A stretch of 64,000 nt of DNA from Streptomyces sp. CGMCC 4.7035 (GTDB taxonomy: Bacteria; Actinomycetota; Actinomycetes; Streptomycetales; Streptomycetaceae): assembly GCF_031583065.1 (NCBI RefSeq), contig NZ_CP134053.1, positions 6,055,001-6,119,000 of the forward strand, in the 5' to 3' direction. Below the pieces are notes generated by a model that was not told the origin of the DNA, searched no databases, and was given only the letters and a program-made list of their open reading frames with translations. The translations under genes and the position numbers were made by a program. Below are positions 10,205 through 19,658 of this stretch, in pieces. The first letter of the stretch is position 1. Each line of letters starts with the position of its first letter.

Positions 10205-10747
10205 ATGACGACTTCCGCATCCGTTCCCGCCGGTCCCGAAGGCGCCATACTCGGCACCGTCACCGATCGCCTCGTAGAGGCCAATCACCAGTACGCGGCC
10301 GCGTTCACCGATCCCGGGATGGACGCCCGCCCCGTCCTCCGCGTCGCGGTCGTGGCCTGCATGGACGCCCGACTCGACCTGCACGCCGCGCTCGGCCTCG
10401 AACTGGGCGACTGCCACACCATCCGCAACGCGGGCGGCGTCGTCACCGACGACGTGATCCGCTCCCTCACCATCAGCCAGCGGGCGCTCGGCACCCGCAG
10501 CGTCGTCCTCATCCACCACACCGGCTGCGGTCTGGAGTCCCTCACCGAGGAATTCCGGCACGAGCTGGAGATGGAGGTCGGCCAGCGGCCCGCCTGGGCC
10601 GTCGAGGCCTTCCGCGACGTCGACCAGGACGTACGGCAGTCGATGCAGCGCGTGCGCACCTCCCCGTTCCTGCTGCACACCGGCGACGTGCGCGGCTTCG
10701 TCTTCGACGTGAAGACGGGTCTGCTGCGGGAGATCGACCCCGCGTAG
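10205..10747 (+). CDS. Beta-carbonic anhydrase-like zinc protein
   Basis: Predicted to hydrate CO2 to bicarbonate with a zinc ion. The 180 aa form a short beta-class protein. Zinc ligands and dyad are visible: ACMDARLD (Cys52, Asp54, Arg56) and IHHTGCG (His105, Cys108). NAGGVVTDDVIRSL is the conserved helix-forming segment of the family. I start at MTTSASVPAG; an in-frame ATG lies two codons upstream (10199). No clear Shine-Dalgarno is seen. It is divergent from rsmH and monocistronic. Physiological substrate is not certain, since some family members are inactive. Confidence 0.85.
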   Translation: MTTSASVPAGPEGAILGTVTDRLVEANHQYAAAFTDPGMDARPVLRVAVVACMDARLDLHAALGLELGDCHTIRNAGGVVTDDVIRSLTISQRALGTRSVVLIHHTGCGLESLTEEFRHELEMEVGQRPAWAVEAFRDVDQDVRQSMQRVRTSPFLLHTGDVRGFVFDVKTGLLREIDPA

Positions 10748-10886
10748 CGACGCGTTCCGACACCCACTCCATCGGCTCACCCCGACTCCACCGTCACCCC
10801 ACCCCGACCATGGCGAGCAGCCATTCGGACAAATATCCGGACCTCGCCGCGCCAAAAAAGCCGCAAAGCAGGCATAACGCGGCCAG

Positions 10887-10895
10887 TTATCCACA
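10887..10895 (+). other. Isolated DnaA-box-like nonamer
   Basis: TTATCCACA is an exact match to the E. coli DnaA-box consensus, whereas Streptomyces boxes favour TTGTCCACA. It is alone, in the 293-base gap before moxR, with no cluster around it, so it is not an origin. It could be a titration or regulatory box, or chance. Nothing else could be assigned in 10748-11040. Confidence 0.3.
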
Positions 10896-11040
10896 GGCGA
10901 GTGACACGAACCGGTAACGGCAACAAGAATGCGGGTGTGGCATCACGCGGAACTATTCACGCGTGGTGTCCGTGTTTCGGGGTGGGCCGGTCCGCATCGC
11001 AGGCGTCGGCCCGGAGAAAGAACGGGCCGAGGAGGGCCGG

Positions 11041-12068
<1,028 letters not shown>

Positions 12069-12069
<1 letters not shown>

Positions 12070-13427
12070 TGACGCAGGGGGGGCCGGCGCACACCGCCGA
12101 GGAGGACAAGGGCGGGGTGCGGGCCGCCCTCGCCGGGCTGACCACGCGCGGGCGCTCCTTCCTGGCCGCCGGCATCGCGGCCGCGATCTGCGCCTATGTC
12201 CTCGGCCAGAGCGATCTGCTCCGGGTCGGACTCCTGCTGGCGGCGCTGCCCCTGGTGTGCGCGACCGTGCTGTACCGCACGCGCTACCGGGTCGCGAGCA
12301 GCCGCCGCCTGGCCCCCTCGCGCGTGCCCGCCGGCTCCGAGTCCCGGGTCCATCTGCGCGTGGACAACGTCTCACGGCTGCCCACCGGGCTGCTGATGCT
12401 CCAGGACCGGGTGCCGTACGTCCTCGGGCCGCGCCCCCGGTTCGTCCTGGACCGGGTGGAGGCGGGCGGCCGGCGCGAGGTGTCGTACCGCGTGCGCTCG
12501 GACCTGCGCGGCCGCTATCCGCTGGGCCCGCTCCAGTTGCGCCTGACCGATCCCTTCGGGATGTGCGAACTGACCCGCTCCTTCTCGGCGCACGACACCC
12601 TGACGGTCATCCCGCGGGTGGAGCCGCTGCCGCCGGTGCGGCTCGCGGGTGAGGCGAAGGGGTACGGCGACGGGCGGCAGCGCTCGCTGGCGCTGGCGGG
12701 CGAGGACGACGTCATCCCGCGCGGCTACCGGTACGGCGACGACCTGCGCCGGGTGCACTGGCGCTCCACCGCGCGCTACGGCGAGCTGATGGTGCGTCGC
12801 GAGGAGCAGCCGCAGCGCGCCCGGTGCACGGTGCTGCTCGACACCCGGGGTATCGCCTTCCACGGCGCGGGCCCGGACTCGGCCTTCGAGTGGGCGGTGG
12901 CGGGCGCGGCGTCCGCGCTGGTGCACATGCTGGAAAGGGGCTTCTCCGTCAGGCTGTTGACCGACACGGGCAATTCGGTGCCCGGTGAGGGGGCGGACGG
13001 GTTCGCGGGAGCGAGCCAGGAGTCCGCGGACGCGGCCGGACTGATGATGGACACGCTCGCCGTGATCGACCACTCGGACAATACGGGTCTGTCGCGCGCG
13101 TACGACGTGCTGCGCGGCGGGAACGAGGGACTGCTGGTGGCCTTCTTCGGCGCTCTCGACGAGGAACAGGCCGCAGTGGCGGCCAAGATGAGCAGACGCA
13201 GCGGCGGCGCGCTCGCCTTCGTGCTGGACAGCGACGCCTGGGGGCGCGAACCGACCGATGTGCCGGGCCCGTTGGGCCGGAGCGAGGAGCGGCTGCGGAT
13301 GCTGCGCGAAGCGGGCTGGACCGCGCTGATGGTCCCCCGGGGCGTCTCACTGGCGGAGCTGTGGCGCGAGGCGGACCGGCAGCGGACGGGCGTGGGCGCC
13401 GTCAGCGGTGCGGAGGGACGGTCATGA
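12069..13427 (+). CDS. DUF58 domain protein, partner of MoxR
   Basis: Membrane-associated protein of 452 aa. An N-terminal pair of hydrophobic segments (SFLAAGIAAAICAYVLG; LRVGLLLAALPLVCATVLY) is followed by a beta-rich domain and the DUF58 block, recognised by VIPRGYRYGDDLRRVHWRSTARYGELMVRREEQP. Downstream is a von Willebrand A-like fold with VLLDTRG. Start is ATG 12069 overlapping the moxR stop (TGATG); GTG 12066 just before is equally possible. The stop overlaps the next start (ATGA). The molecular role is not known; family context suggests MoxR remodels a VWA/DUF58 complex. Confidence 0.9.
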
Positions 13428-15925
13428 GCGGACGGGCACGGCTGGCGCTGTGCGCCGCGGCGGCGACGCTGATGGCGTCGTGCGCCCTGCTGCCACTGGT
13501 GACGCCGGCTACCTGGCTGTTCCAGGCGGCCTTCTTGGTAGCGGTGCAGACCGGTGTGGGCGCGCTGGCCCGGCGAGTGCCGCTGGCGCGTTCGCTGACC
13601 ATCGCCTGCCAGGCGGTGGTCAGCCTGGTGCTGCTCACCCTGACCTTCGCCCGCAGCCAGTCCATCGCCGGGTTCGTCCCCGGCCCCGACACCTTCCATC
13701 GCTTCGGGGTGCTGTTGCAGGCGGGCGCGGACGACGTCGGCAGGTTCGCGATCCCGGCGCCGCTGACCCCGGGGATCCGGCTGATGATCGTCGGCGGGGT
13801 CCTGGTGATCGGGCTTCTGGTGGACGCGCTGGCGGTGACGTTCCGCGCGGCGGCCCCGGCCGGACTGCCGCTGCTCGCGCTGTACTCGGTGGCCGCGGGC
13901 CTCTCCAACGGCGGCGCCGACTGGCTGTGGTTCCTCGTAGCCGCGGGCGGCTATCTGATGCTGCTGCTGGCCGAGGGCCGCGACCGGCTCTCCCAGTGGG
14001 GGCGGGTCTTCAGCGGCGGCCCCCGCACACCGGGCGCGGACTCAGGCGGCGCCGTCGCCCCCGTCCGCGCCGGTCGGCGCATCGGCGTGGTCGCGCTGGG
14101 CATCGCCCTGGTGGTGCCGCTCGCCCTCCCCTCGCTCTCCGGCGGGCTGCTGGACGGCGCCGGGACCGGCGTCGGCACGGGCATCGGCGACGGCGGCACG
14201 ATCTCCGCGGTCAATCCCCTGGTGTCACTGCGAGACAGCCTCAACGTGAACGAGGACCGCCAGGTCATGGCGTACCGCACCAACTCGGACGACACCCAGG
14301 ACATGTACCTGCGGATCGTCGCCCTCGACGACTTCGACGGCACGACCTGGAAGCCCGCCCAGCGGCACATCACCGCCGTCCCGGACACGCTCCCCACGCC
14401 GACCGGCCTCGCGGGCGACGTGCGCCGGACCGAGGTGGAGACGCGGATCTCGGCGGCGGACTGGTACGCACAGGACTGGCTGCCGATGCCGTACCCCGCG
14501 ACGAGCGTGAACATCAAGGGAAACTGGCGGTACGAGCCGGTGGGCCGGACGCTGGTGGGCGACCACGGGCAGAACACCCGGGGCGTGCAGTACGACGTCA
14601 AGAGCCTGATCGTGCAGCCGACCGCGGAGCAGCTGGCCACAGCGCCGGAACCGTCGGCGGCACTCAAGCGCCAGTTCACGAAGGTGCCCGGGTCCCTGCC
14701 TGCGGTGGTGGCCGCGACGGCCCGCCGGGTGACCGCGGGGTCGTCGAACCACTACGAGGAGGCGGTCAAGCTCCAGGACTACTTCGCCCTCGACGGCGGG
14801 TTCATCTACAACACGCAGGTCCAGGTGGGCAGCGGGCCCGGGGCCATCGCCCGGTTCCTGAAGGACAAAGAAGGCTTCTGCGTGCACTTCTCCTTCGCGA
14901 TGGCCGCGATGGCGCGGACGCTGGGGATACCGGCGCGGGTCGCGGTGGGCTTCACCCCGGGCTCCGTGCAGACGGACGGTTCGATGTCGGTGGGGCTGCG
15001 GGACGCGCACGCCTGGCCGGAGCTGTTCTTCGAGGGCGTGGGCTGGACCCGCTTCGAGCCGACCCCGAACCGGGGATCGACACCGTCCTACACACAGACG
15101 AACACGCCGACCGGGGAGAACCCGGCCGTGCCGCGGCCGTCACTGTCCTCGTCCACCGCCCCGTCCGCCGCTCCGTCGGCGAGCGAGAGCTGCACGGTCC
15201 AGATGAAGAAGATGGACGCGTGCCCGAGCCAGTCCTCGCAGGCCGCGGTGGGCTCCGGGAACGACGGGCCGCCGTGGTACCAGAGCCTGGTGTGGGTGCT
15301 CCTGGGGCTGGCCCTGCTCGCGGTGCCGCTGACGCCGATGCTGTGGCGGCTCAGGAGCCGGTCGGTGCGGCTGGCCTCGGCCCGGCACGCGGCGTCCGCT
15401 CCGGCGCCGGGCCGCGCACGCCGCGGGGATCGTGCCGGCGAGCAGCACACGGATGAGATCGGGATGACCGTGCTGCCGGGCGAGGCGCCCCCGGGCCGGG
15501 CCACCGAGGTCGTCGTGGGGCACACCCTCGCCGTGTGGCGCGAGCTCACGGACACGGCGTGGGACTACGGCATCCTGCCGGACGACGCGCTGACGCCGCG
15601 GAAGGCGGCCGAGCGGATCGTGCGGCTCGGCCGGCTGGACGCGTCGACGGCCGCGGCCGTGCACCGGGTGGCGGGAGCCGTGGAGCAGGTGCTCTTCGCC
15701 CCTCAGCCGCGTGCCCAGGCCGGGCTGGTCGACGACGTGCGCAGGCTACGGGTGGCGCTGCGGTCGACAGCCGGCCGGCGGGCCAGGGTGCGTGCGGTCC
15801 TGGCACCGCGCTCGGCCAAGCGTGCCGTCTGGGCCGTCGCCGACCGCTGGGCGGATCTCAAGGCCCGCTGGGCGGCGCGCTGGGCGGCCCTGGTACGGCG
15901 CCCGTCCGGGCAGCAGAGCGGCTGA
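13424..15925 (+). CDS. Polytopic membrane protein with DUF3488 and transglutaminase-like domains
   Basis: 833 aa starting MSGRARLALCAAAA at ATG 13424, which overlaps the DUF58 stop by four bases. The first about 200 residues hold six or so membrane helices, then a long extracytoplasmic region with a papain-like transglutaminase core: EGFCVHFSFAMA (nucleophile Cys near 485) and DAHAWPELFF (His near 528). A Ser/Pro/Thr linker leads to one more helix (WVLLGLALLAVPLTPML) and a basic cytoplasmic tail with a DUF4129-like segment (PRKAAERIVRLG). The family may crosslink or cleave peptides outside the membrane, but the substrate is unknown. Two hairpins end the operon. Confidence 0.9.
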   Translation: MSGRARLALCAAAATLMASCALLPLVTPATWLFQAAFLVAVQTGVGALARRVPLARSLTIACQAVVSLVLLTLTFARSQSIAGFVPGPDTFHRFGVLLQAGADDVGRFAIPAPLTPGIRLMIVGGVLVIGLLVDALAVTFRAAAPAGLPLLALYSVAAGLSNGGADWLWFLVAAGGYLMLLLAEGRDRLSQWGRVFSGGPRTPGADSGGAVAPVRAGRRIGVVALGIALVVPLALPSLSGGLLDGAGTGVGTGIGDGGTISAVNPLVSLRDSLNVNEDRQVMAYRTNSDDTQDMYLRIVALDDFDGTTWKPAQRHITAVPDTLPTPTGLAGDVRRTEVETRISAADWYAQDWLPMPYPATSVNIKGNWRYEPVGRTLVGDHGQNTRGVQYDVKSLIVQPTAEQLATAPEPSAALKRQFTKVPGSLPAVVAATARRVTAGSSNHYEEAVKLQDYFALDGGFIYNTQVQVGSGPGAIARFLKDKEGFCVHFSFAMAAMARTLGIPARVAVGFTPGSVQTDGSMSVGLRDAHAWPELFFEGVGWTRFEPTPNRGSTPSYTQTNTPTGENPAVPRPSLSSSTAPSAAPSASESCTVQMKKMDACPSQSSQAAVGSGNDGPPWYQSLVWVLLGLALLAVPLTPMLWRLRSRSVRLASARHAASAPAPGRARRGDRAGEQHTDEIGMTVLPGEAPPGRATEVVVGHTLAVWRELTDTAWDYGILPDDALTPRKAAERIVRLGRLDASTAAAVHRVAGAVEQVLFAPQPRAQAGLVDDVRRLRVALRSTAGRRARVRAVLAPRSAKRAVWAVADRWADLKARWAARWAALVRRPSGQQSG

Positions 15926-15932
15926 CACACCA

Positions 15933-15977
15933 CACCGCCCGCCCCGTCCTCGGTTTCCGCGGACGGGGCGGGCGGTG
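15933..15977 (+). terminator. Strong intrinsic terminator after the MoxR operon
   Basis: A perfect 17-bp stem, CACCGCCCGCCCCGTCC (15933-15949) with GGACGGGGCGGGCGGTG (15961-15977), around an 11-base loop. It starts eight bases after the transglutaminase stop. There is no long U-tract, as is usual in Streptomyces. Confidence 0.9.
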
Positions 15978-16088
15978 TTGCGTCGCAGGACAGCCCTGAC
16001 CTCGCTGAAACGGCTATGACCTCGCCGAAAGCGGCTCTGATCGCTGAAAACGGCTATCGCTGACACGGCTCTGACGGCCACTCCCGGC

Positions 16089-16135
16089 ACGCATCAGGGG
16101 GCGACCACCCCATAGGTGGTCGCCCCCTGATGCGT
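16089..16135. terminator. Bidirectional terminator between convergent genes
   Basis: A perfect 21-bp stem (16089-16109 with 16115-16135) around the loop ccata. Core of the left arm is CAGGGGGCGACCACC. It stands 26 bases from the DUF3040 stop and serves both the plus-strand operon and the minus-strand DUF3040 gene. Having two hairpins this strong in one short gap suggests important insulation. Confidence 0.9.
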
Positions 16136-16160
16136 AGGTCTTCGGCCGCCGCCCGGAGGG

Positions 16161-16544
16161 CTACTGGCCCTGTTCGTCCCGGCGTCGCTGCCAGCGTTGT
16201 TCGATGCGGTCCATCATGGAGCGTCGCTGCCGGACCTGCCTGCGGGCGCCTGGCGCCCCCTGCTCACCCGGCTTGGGGGCCTTGCGCCAACCGGTCACGG
16301 CGAGCACGGCGCAGCCCAGCATGACCAGGAACCCGACCACACTGATCCAGATCTGCTGCGCGACCATTCCGGCCATGAGGAGCGCGATACCCACCAGGAA
16401 GCCCGCGACCGCCTGGTAGACCCGTCGCCGGGTGTACGTACGCAGCCCGCTTCCCTCAAGCGCTGTCGCGAACTTGGGATCTTCGGCGTACAGCGCTCGC
16501 TCCATCTGCTCGAGCATTCGCTGCTCGTGCTCCGAGAGCGGCAC
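16161..16544 (-). CDS. DUF3040 small membrane protein
   Basis: 127 aa from GTG 16544, chosen because GAGGAG lies nine bases upstream; the longer open frame has no homology. The N terminus PLSEHEQRMLEQMERALYAEDPKFA is the DUF3040 hallmark. Two membrane helices follow (GFLVGIALLMAGMVAQQIW; VVGFLVMLGCAVLAVTG), then a basic tail (RRQVRQRRSMMDRIEQRWQRR). These proteins are common in actinobacteria, often near dcw genes; function unknown. It is convergent with the transglutaminase gene. Confidence 0.88.
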   Translation of the reverse strand: MPLSEHEQRMLEQMERALYAEDPKFATALEGSGLRTYTRRRVYQAVAGFLVGIALLMAGMVAQQIWISVVGFLVMLGCAVLAVTGWRKAPKPGEQGAPGARRQVRQRRSMMDRIEQRWQRRRDEQGQ

Positions 16545-16808
16545 GGAGTCCTCCTCATCGTGCAGTCGCCGGGGCGACCGGGGGTCCCCTTCAGGATAGG
16601 CAGGGAATCGCCCCCTTGAAACCCGCCCCTCTACGCCAATTGGCCAACCGGAACCCGCCATGGCCGTCCCGGCTCACTGAGGCTTCCATTCCCCAGCGGC
16701 CGACCCGTCATGCCGGAAGGTCTCCCTCGATCATACGGCTCGGATCGCCCGATCGGGGGGCCTGTGGCGTACTCCATCCGCCGCCCAGCCGCTGATCAGC
16801 GGCGCGCT

Positions 16809-16830
16809 CCTCCGGCTCTCCCGCCGGAGG
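16809..16830 (-). terminator. Short hairpin after the methyltransferase gene
   Basis: CCTCCGGC (16809-16816) pairs with GCCGGAGG (16823-16830) around tctccc, beginning four bases past the methyltransferase stop on the minus strand. The stem is only 8 bp, but all but one of the pairs are G-C or paired within a GC-rich context. Confidence 0.5.
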
Positions 16831-16833
16831 CGT

Positions 16834-17604
16834 TCAGGCCTCGGCTGCTTCCCTGGTCTCGCCGAGGACATGGAGCTGCGTGGCCACGGAGTGGAACGAG
16901 GGAAGCTCGGCGGCCGCGGCCTCCAGCTTGAGCAGCGCCTCCAGGGCGCCCGGCTCGGTGTCCACCAGGACGCCGGGGACGAGGTCCGCGAAGACCCGGA
17001 CGCCGTGCACGGCAGCTACGCGCAGGCCCGCGTCCTCGACGAGCGCGGTGAGCTGTTCCGCGGTGAAGCGGTGCGGCACGGGGTCGCCCGCGCCCCAGCG
17101 GCCGTTCGGGTCCTCCAGCGCCTGCTTGGCCTCCTTGAAGTGCCCGGCGAGGGCCCGCGCGAGCACCGCGCCGCCGAGACCGGCGGCAAGCAGGCTGAGA
17201 ACGCCTTCGGGGCGCAGCGCGTCCACCGCGTTGCGGACGCCCTCGGCCGGGTCGTCCACGTACTCCAGGACGCCGTGGCACAGCACCGCGTCGTAGCCGC
17301 CGCGCTCGACCACGTCGAAGAGGCCGTGGGCGTCACCCTGAACGCCCTGTACCCGGTCGGCGACACCGGCCTCGGCGGCCCGGCGCTCCAGTGCGAACAG
17401 TGCGTTCGGGCTGGGGTCCACGACGGTGACACGGTGGCCGAGGCGGGCGACGGGCACCGCGAAGTTACCGCTGCCGCCGCCGGTGTCGAGGACGTCCAGC
17501 ACGTCCCGCCCCGTGGCCTTGACGCGGCGGTCGAGGGCGTCCTTGAGGACCTCCCAGACCACGGCGGTACGGAGGGAGGCGCGGGGGCGCATCGGGTCCG
17601 ACAC
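16834..17604 (-). CDS. SAM-dependent class I methyltransferase, substrate unknown
   Basis: 256 aa from GTG 17604, preceded by GAGGAG at nine bases. Motif I is VLDTGGGSGNFAVPVA, motif II-like VTVVDPSPNALFALERR, then GVQGDAHGLFDVV and a DAVLCHGVLEYVDDP segment, as in UbiE/TylM-type methyltransferases. About 40 residues of the C-terminal half (HFKEAKQALEDPNGRWGAGDPVPHRFT) form the cap that may choose the substrate. It stands between the DUF3040 and HEPN genes, all on the minus strand, which gives no pathway clue. An RNA or small-molecule substrate is possible. Confidence 0.82.
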   Translation of the reverse strand: MSDPMRPRASLRTAVVWEVLKDALDRRVKATGRDVLDVLDTGGGSGNFAVPVARLGHRVTVVDPSPNALFALERRAAEAGVADRVQGVQGDAHGLFDVVERGGYDAVLCHGVLEYVDDPAEGVRNAVDALRPEGVLSLLAAGLGGAVLARALAGHFKEAKQALEDPNGRWGAGDPVPHRFTAEQLTALVEDAGLRVAAVHGVRVFADLVPGVLVDTEPGALEALLKLEAAAAELPSFHSVATQLHVLGETREAAEA

Positions 17605-18026
17605 GGCAGTTGACTCCTCGGCGCGGCACCGCCTGGTGTGGGGCGGAGCGATCGAACGGCCTTCCCGCCCTCGGTACCAGGCGAAAGGCTCAGGACGTCT
17701 CCACCCTATTGCCTCCGTCACCGTGACCGACGTCCTGTCCGCCCGTCGAACAACGCGCCGCCGCGCCCCGCCTTGCGCCGCAGGGCGGCGTACGGAGGAC
17801 ATCAGCTCCGAGCAGGCTCACGTCCCCGGTCAGCGCGGCTCACGTCCCCGGTCAGCCACGCCTGGTGGCCCACGCTCCGCCGCGAAACCCCGCCCCGCCG
17901 ATGGCGAGGGCCCCGACCTACCCCGGCCCACGACGCGCCCGGCCCATGACCCACCCGGCTCGACCCGGCTCGACCCGGCTCGACGCGGCTCGACCCCGTG
18001 CCCGGCCCGGTCAACGCCCCTGCGTC
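17605..18026. other. 422-base intergenic region with short repeats, no gene supported
   Basis: It contains a perfect palindrome GTCAC C GTGAC (17717-17727), a 20-base direct repeat around CACGTCCCCGGTCAGC (copies near 17815 and 17838), and a 10-bp tandem array ctcgacccgg (17952-17995, about four copies). Open frames here have no coding character. The methyltransferase promoter must lie in the right-to-left reading of this region, but I see no clear -10/-35. Confidence 0.6.
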
Positions 18027-18566
18027 TCACCCCGCGTCGGGCATCCCCCGTTCCTCCTCCTGCCGTGGCTGCGGCAGGACCGGCTGGAGTCCCAGCATGC
18101 GCTCGACCAGGCGCAGGAACATCGCCACCTCCCGTATCAGGTCGTCAGCGTCGCGGGTGCCGGCCGCGCCCTTGATGCCGGCCTCGGCACGGGCGCGACG
18201 GGCGGCGCCGGAGGCGAACAGCGCGCTCCACTCGGTGAGTTCGGGCGCGATCTCGGGGAGCACTTCCCAGGCGCTCCTGATCTTGGCGCGGCGCCGGGCG
18301 GTGGGCTCCGGGCGGCCGCGCGCGGCGAGTACGGCGGCGGCCGTGCGCAGGGCCGCCAGATGAGCTGTCGCGTACCGCTCGTTGGGCGTTTCGAGGAGGG
18401 CCGCCTCGTCGAGTCCGGCGCGGGCCTGGGCGAGCAGGTCGAGTGCGGCGGGCGGGGCCGTGGCCCGGCGCAGCACGGGGTGCACATCGCTCGCCGGGCC
18501 GGTCAGTGAGGGGGCAGGGCCGGTGGCGCGGCGCCGGGGTGCGGCGGCTGCGTGATAGCTGGCCAT
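18027..18566 (-). CDS. SAV_6107-family HEPN domain protein
   Basis: 179 aa, helical, starting MASYHAAAAPRRR with AGGAGG nine bases upstream of ATG 18566. The core ALDLLAQARAGLDEAALLETPNERYATAHLAALRTAAAVLAARG is the HEPN-like four-helix bundle named after S. avermitilis SAV_6107. The usual HEPN nuclease motif (R-x4-6-H) is not evident, so an RNase role is doubtful. The N-terminal 35 residues are Pro/Arg/Ala-rich and probably disordered. It is divergent from the ABC/YhgE/TetR operon, sharing a 207-base promoter region that carries a strong palindrome. Confidence 0.8.
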   Translation of the reverse strand: MASYHAAAAPRRRATGPAPSLTGPASDVHPVLRRATAPPAALDLLAQARAGLDEAALLETPNERYATAHLAALRTAAAVLAARGRPEPTARRRAKIRSAWEVLPEIAPELTEWSALFASGAARRARAEAGIKGAAGTRDADDLIREVAMFLRLVERMLGLQPVLPQPRQEEERGMPDAG

Positions 18567-18694
18567 GACGAACCTCCTGTCGTCTGTGTGACGGCACGCC
18601 CTGATACGGGGTGCCGTATGTGCCCATCGTGCGGTATGCCACTGACAATCCGTTCTGACCTGGGCTTTTGCTTCGCTCAGGGGTTCGGAGTAGT

Positions 18695-18720
18695 TTTTGC
18701 ACTGACCAGTCAGTTCAAAA
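18695..18720. promoter_or_regulatory. 26-bp palindromic operator, probable TetR site
   Basis: The inner arms ACTGAC and GTCAGT (18701-18706, 18709-18714) flank CA, and the outer arms TTTTG and CAAAA (18695-18699, 18716-18720) continue the dyad with a single mismatched pair. It lies 54 bases before the ABC ATPase start, in the region shared with the divergent HEPN gene. The size and dyad suit a TetR-family dimer pair, and a TetR gene is the third gene of this operon, so autoregulation is likely. Confidence 0.7.
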
Positions 18721-18773
18721 GAGGGAAGCGGGCGGCCCTGACCGGGGTGCCCGTGCAGGGGAAGCGAGGGGGG

Positions 18774-19658
18774 ATGGACGTGTCAGAGCCGACGGCCGGG
18801 GTCGCCGTCGCGGCCGCGGACTTCGGGCTGAAGGGGCCGCGCGGCTGGGCCTTCCGAAGCGTCGGTTTCGAGGCGGAGCCTGGCTCGCTCATCGCGATCG
18901 AGGGGCCCTCGGGCTCCGGGCGGACCTGTCTGCTGCTCGCGCTCACCGGGCGGATGAAGCCGAGCGAGGGGCGGGCGACGGTCGGCCCGCACGGGCTGCC
19001 CAAGGGCATGTCGGCCGTGCGCCGGATCAGCGCGCTCGCGTATGTGCCCGGGGTCACCGATCTCGACCCGGCGCTCACCGTCGGGGAGCACCTGCGCGAA
19101 CGCGCCCTGCTGGAGAGCCGGTTCGGGGACTCCCTGCGCACGCTGCTGCGGCCGCGTTCGGAACGGGCCGTCGAGACCGAGTCGCGGATCGACACCGCCC
19201 TCGCCGCCGCCGGACTCGACCTGGCGGCCCTCCCGAAGGGCTCCCGGACCGCCGTACGCGACCTTGAGCGCCTGGAGACCCTGCGGCTGTCCGTGGCGCT
19301 GGCCATGGTCGGCCGTCCCCGGCTGCTGGCCGTCGACGACACCGACCTCAAGCTCTCCGCCGCCGACCGGGCCGCGGCCTGGGACCTGTTGAGGTCCCTC
19401 ACCCAGGCCGGGACCACGGTCATCGCGGTGTGCAGTCAGGCCCCCGAGGACGCCGTCGTTGTGTCGACGGCACCGATGTCGACGGCACGGGCGTCGGCGG
19501 CACGGGCGTCGGCGGCACGGTTATCGACAGCGCCCGCCGACGACGCGCATGACGACGACGTCGAAGAAGACGACGCGGAGCACGACGACGTGAAGCACGA
19601 CGACGTGGAAGACGACAAGGAGACGGCGGATGCGCTCGCCGAAGCTGGCCGCGCTTGA
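18774..19658 (+). CDS. Degenerate ABC-type ATP-binding protein with Asp/His-rich tail
   Basis: 294 aa from ATG 18774 (GAAGCGAGGGG upstream). It has the layout of an ABC nucleotide-binding domain but key residues differ. Walker A reads GPSGSGRT, with Arg in place of the invariant Lys. No LSGGQ signature is found; the matching position reads RDLERLETLRLSVALAMVG. Walker B is LLAVDDTD, with Asp where the catalytic Glu is normal, and the H-loop position reads VCSQAP without His. The last about 45 residues are acidic with repeated HDDV/HDD units (DDAHDDDVEEDDAEHDD). It overlaps the YhgE gene by 29 bases. It may be a non-hydrolysing partner of YhgE. Confidence 0.8.
   Translation: MDVSEPTAGVAVAAADFGLKGPRGWAFRSVGFEAEPGSLIAIEGPSGSGRTCLLLALTGRMKPSEGRATVGPHGLPKGMSAVRRISALAYVPGVTDLDPALTVGEHLRERALLESRFGDSLRTLLRPRSERAVETESRIDTALAAAGLDLAALPKGSRTAVRDLERLETLRLSVALAMVGRPRLLAVDDTDLKLSAADRAAAWDLLRSLTQAGTTVIAVCSQAPEDAVVVSTAPMSTARASAARASAARLSTAPADDAHDDDVEEDDAEHDDVKHDDVEDDKETADALAEAGRA

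Noticed and set aside
10887..10895. Replication origin suggested by TTATCCACA
   Set aside because: A single box; TTGTCCACC near 26465 is also single. No cluster, dnaA or dnaN nearby.
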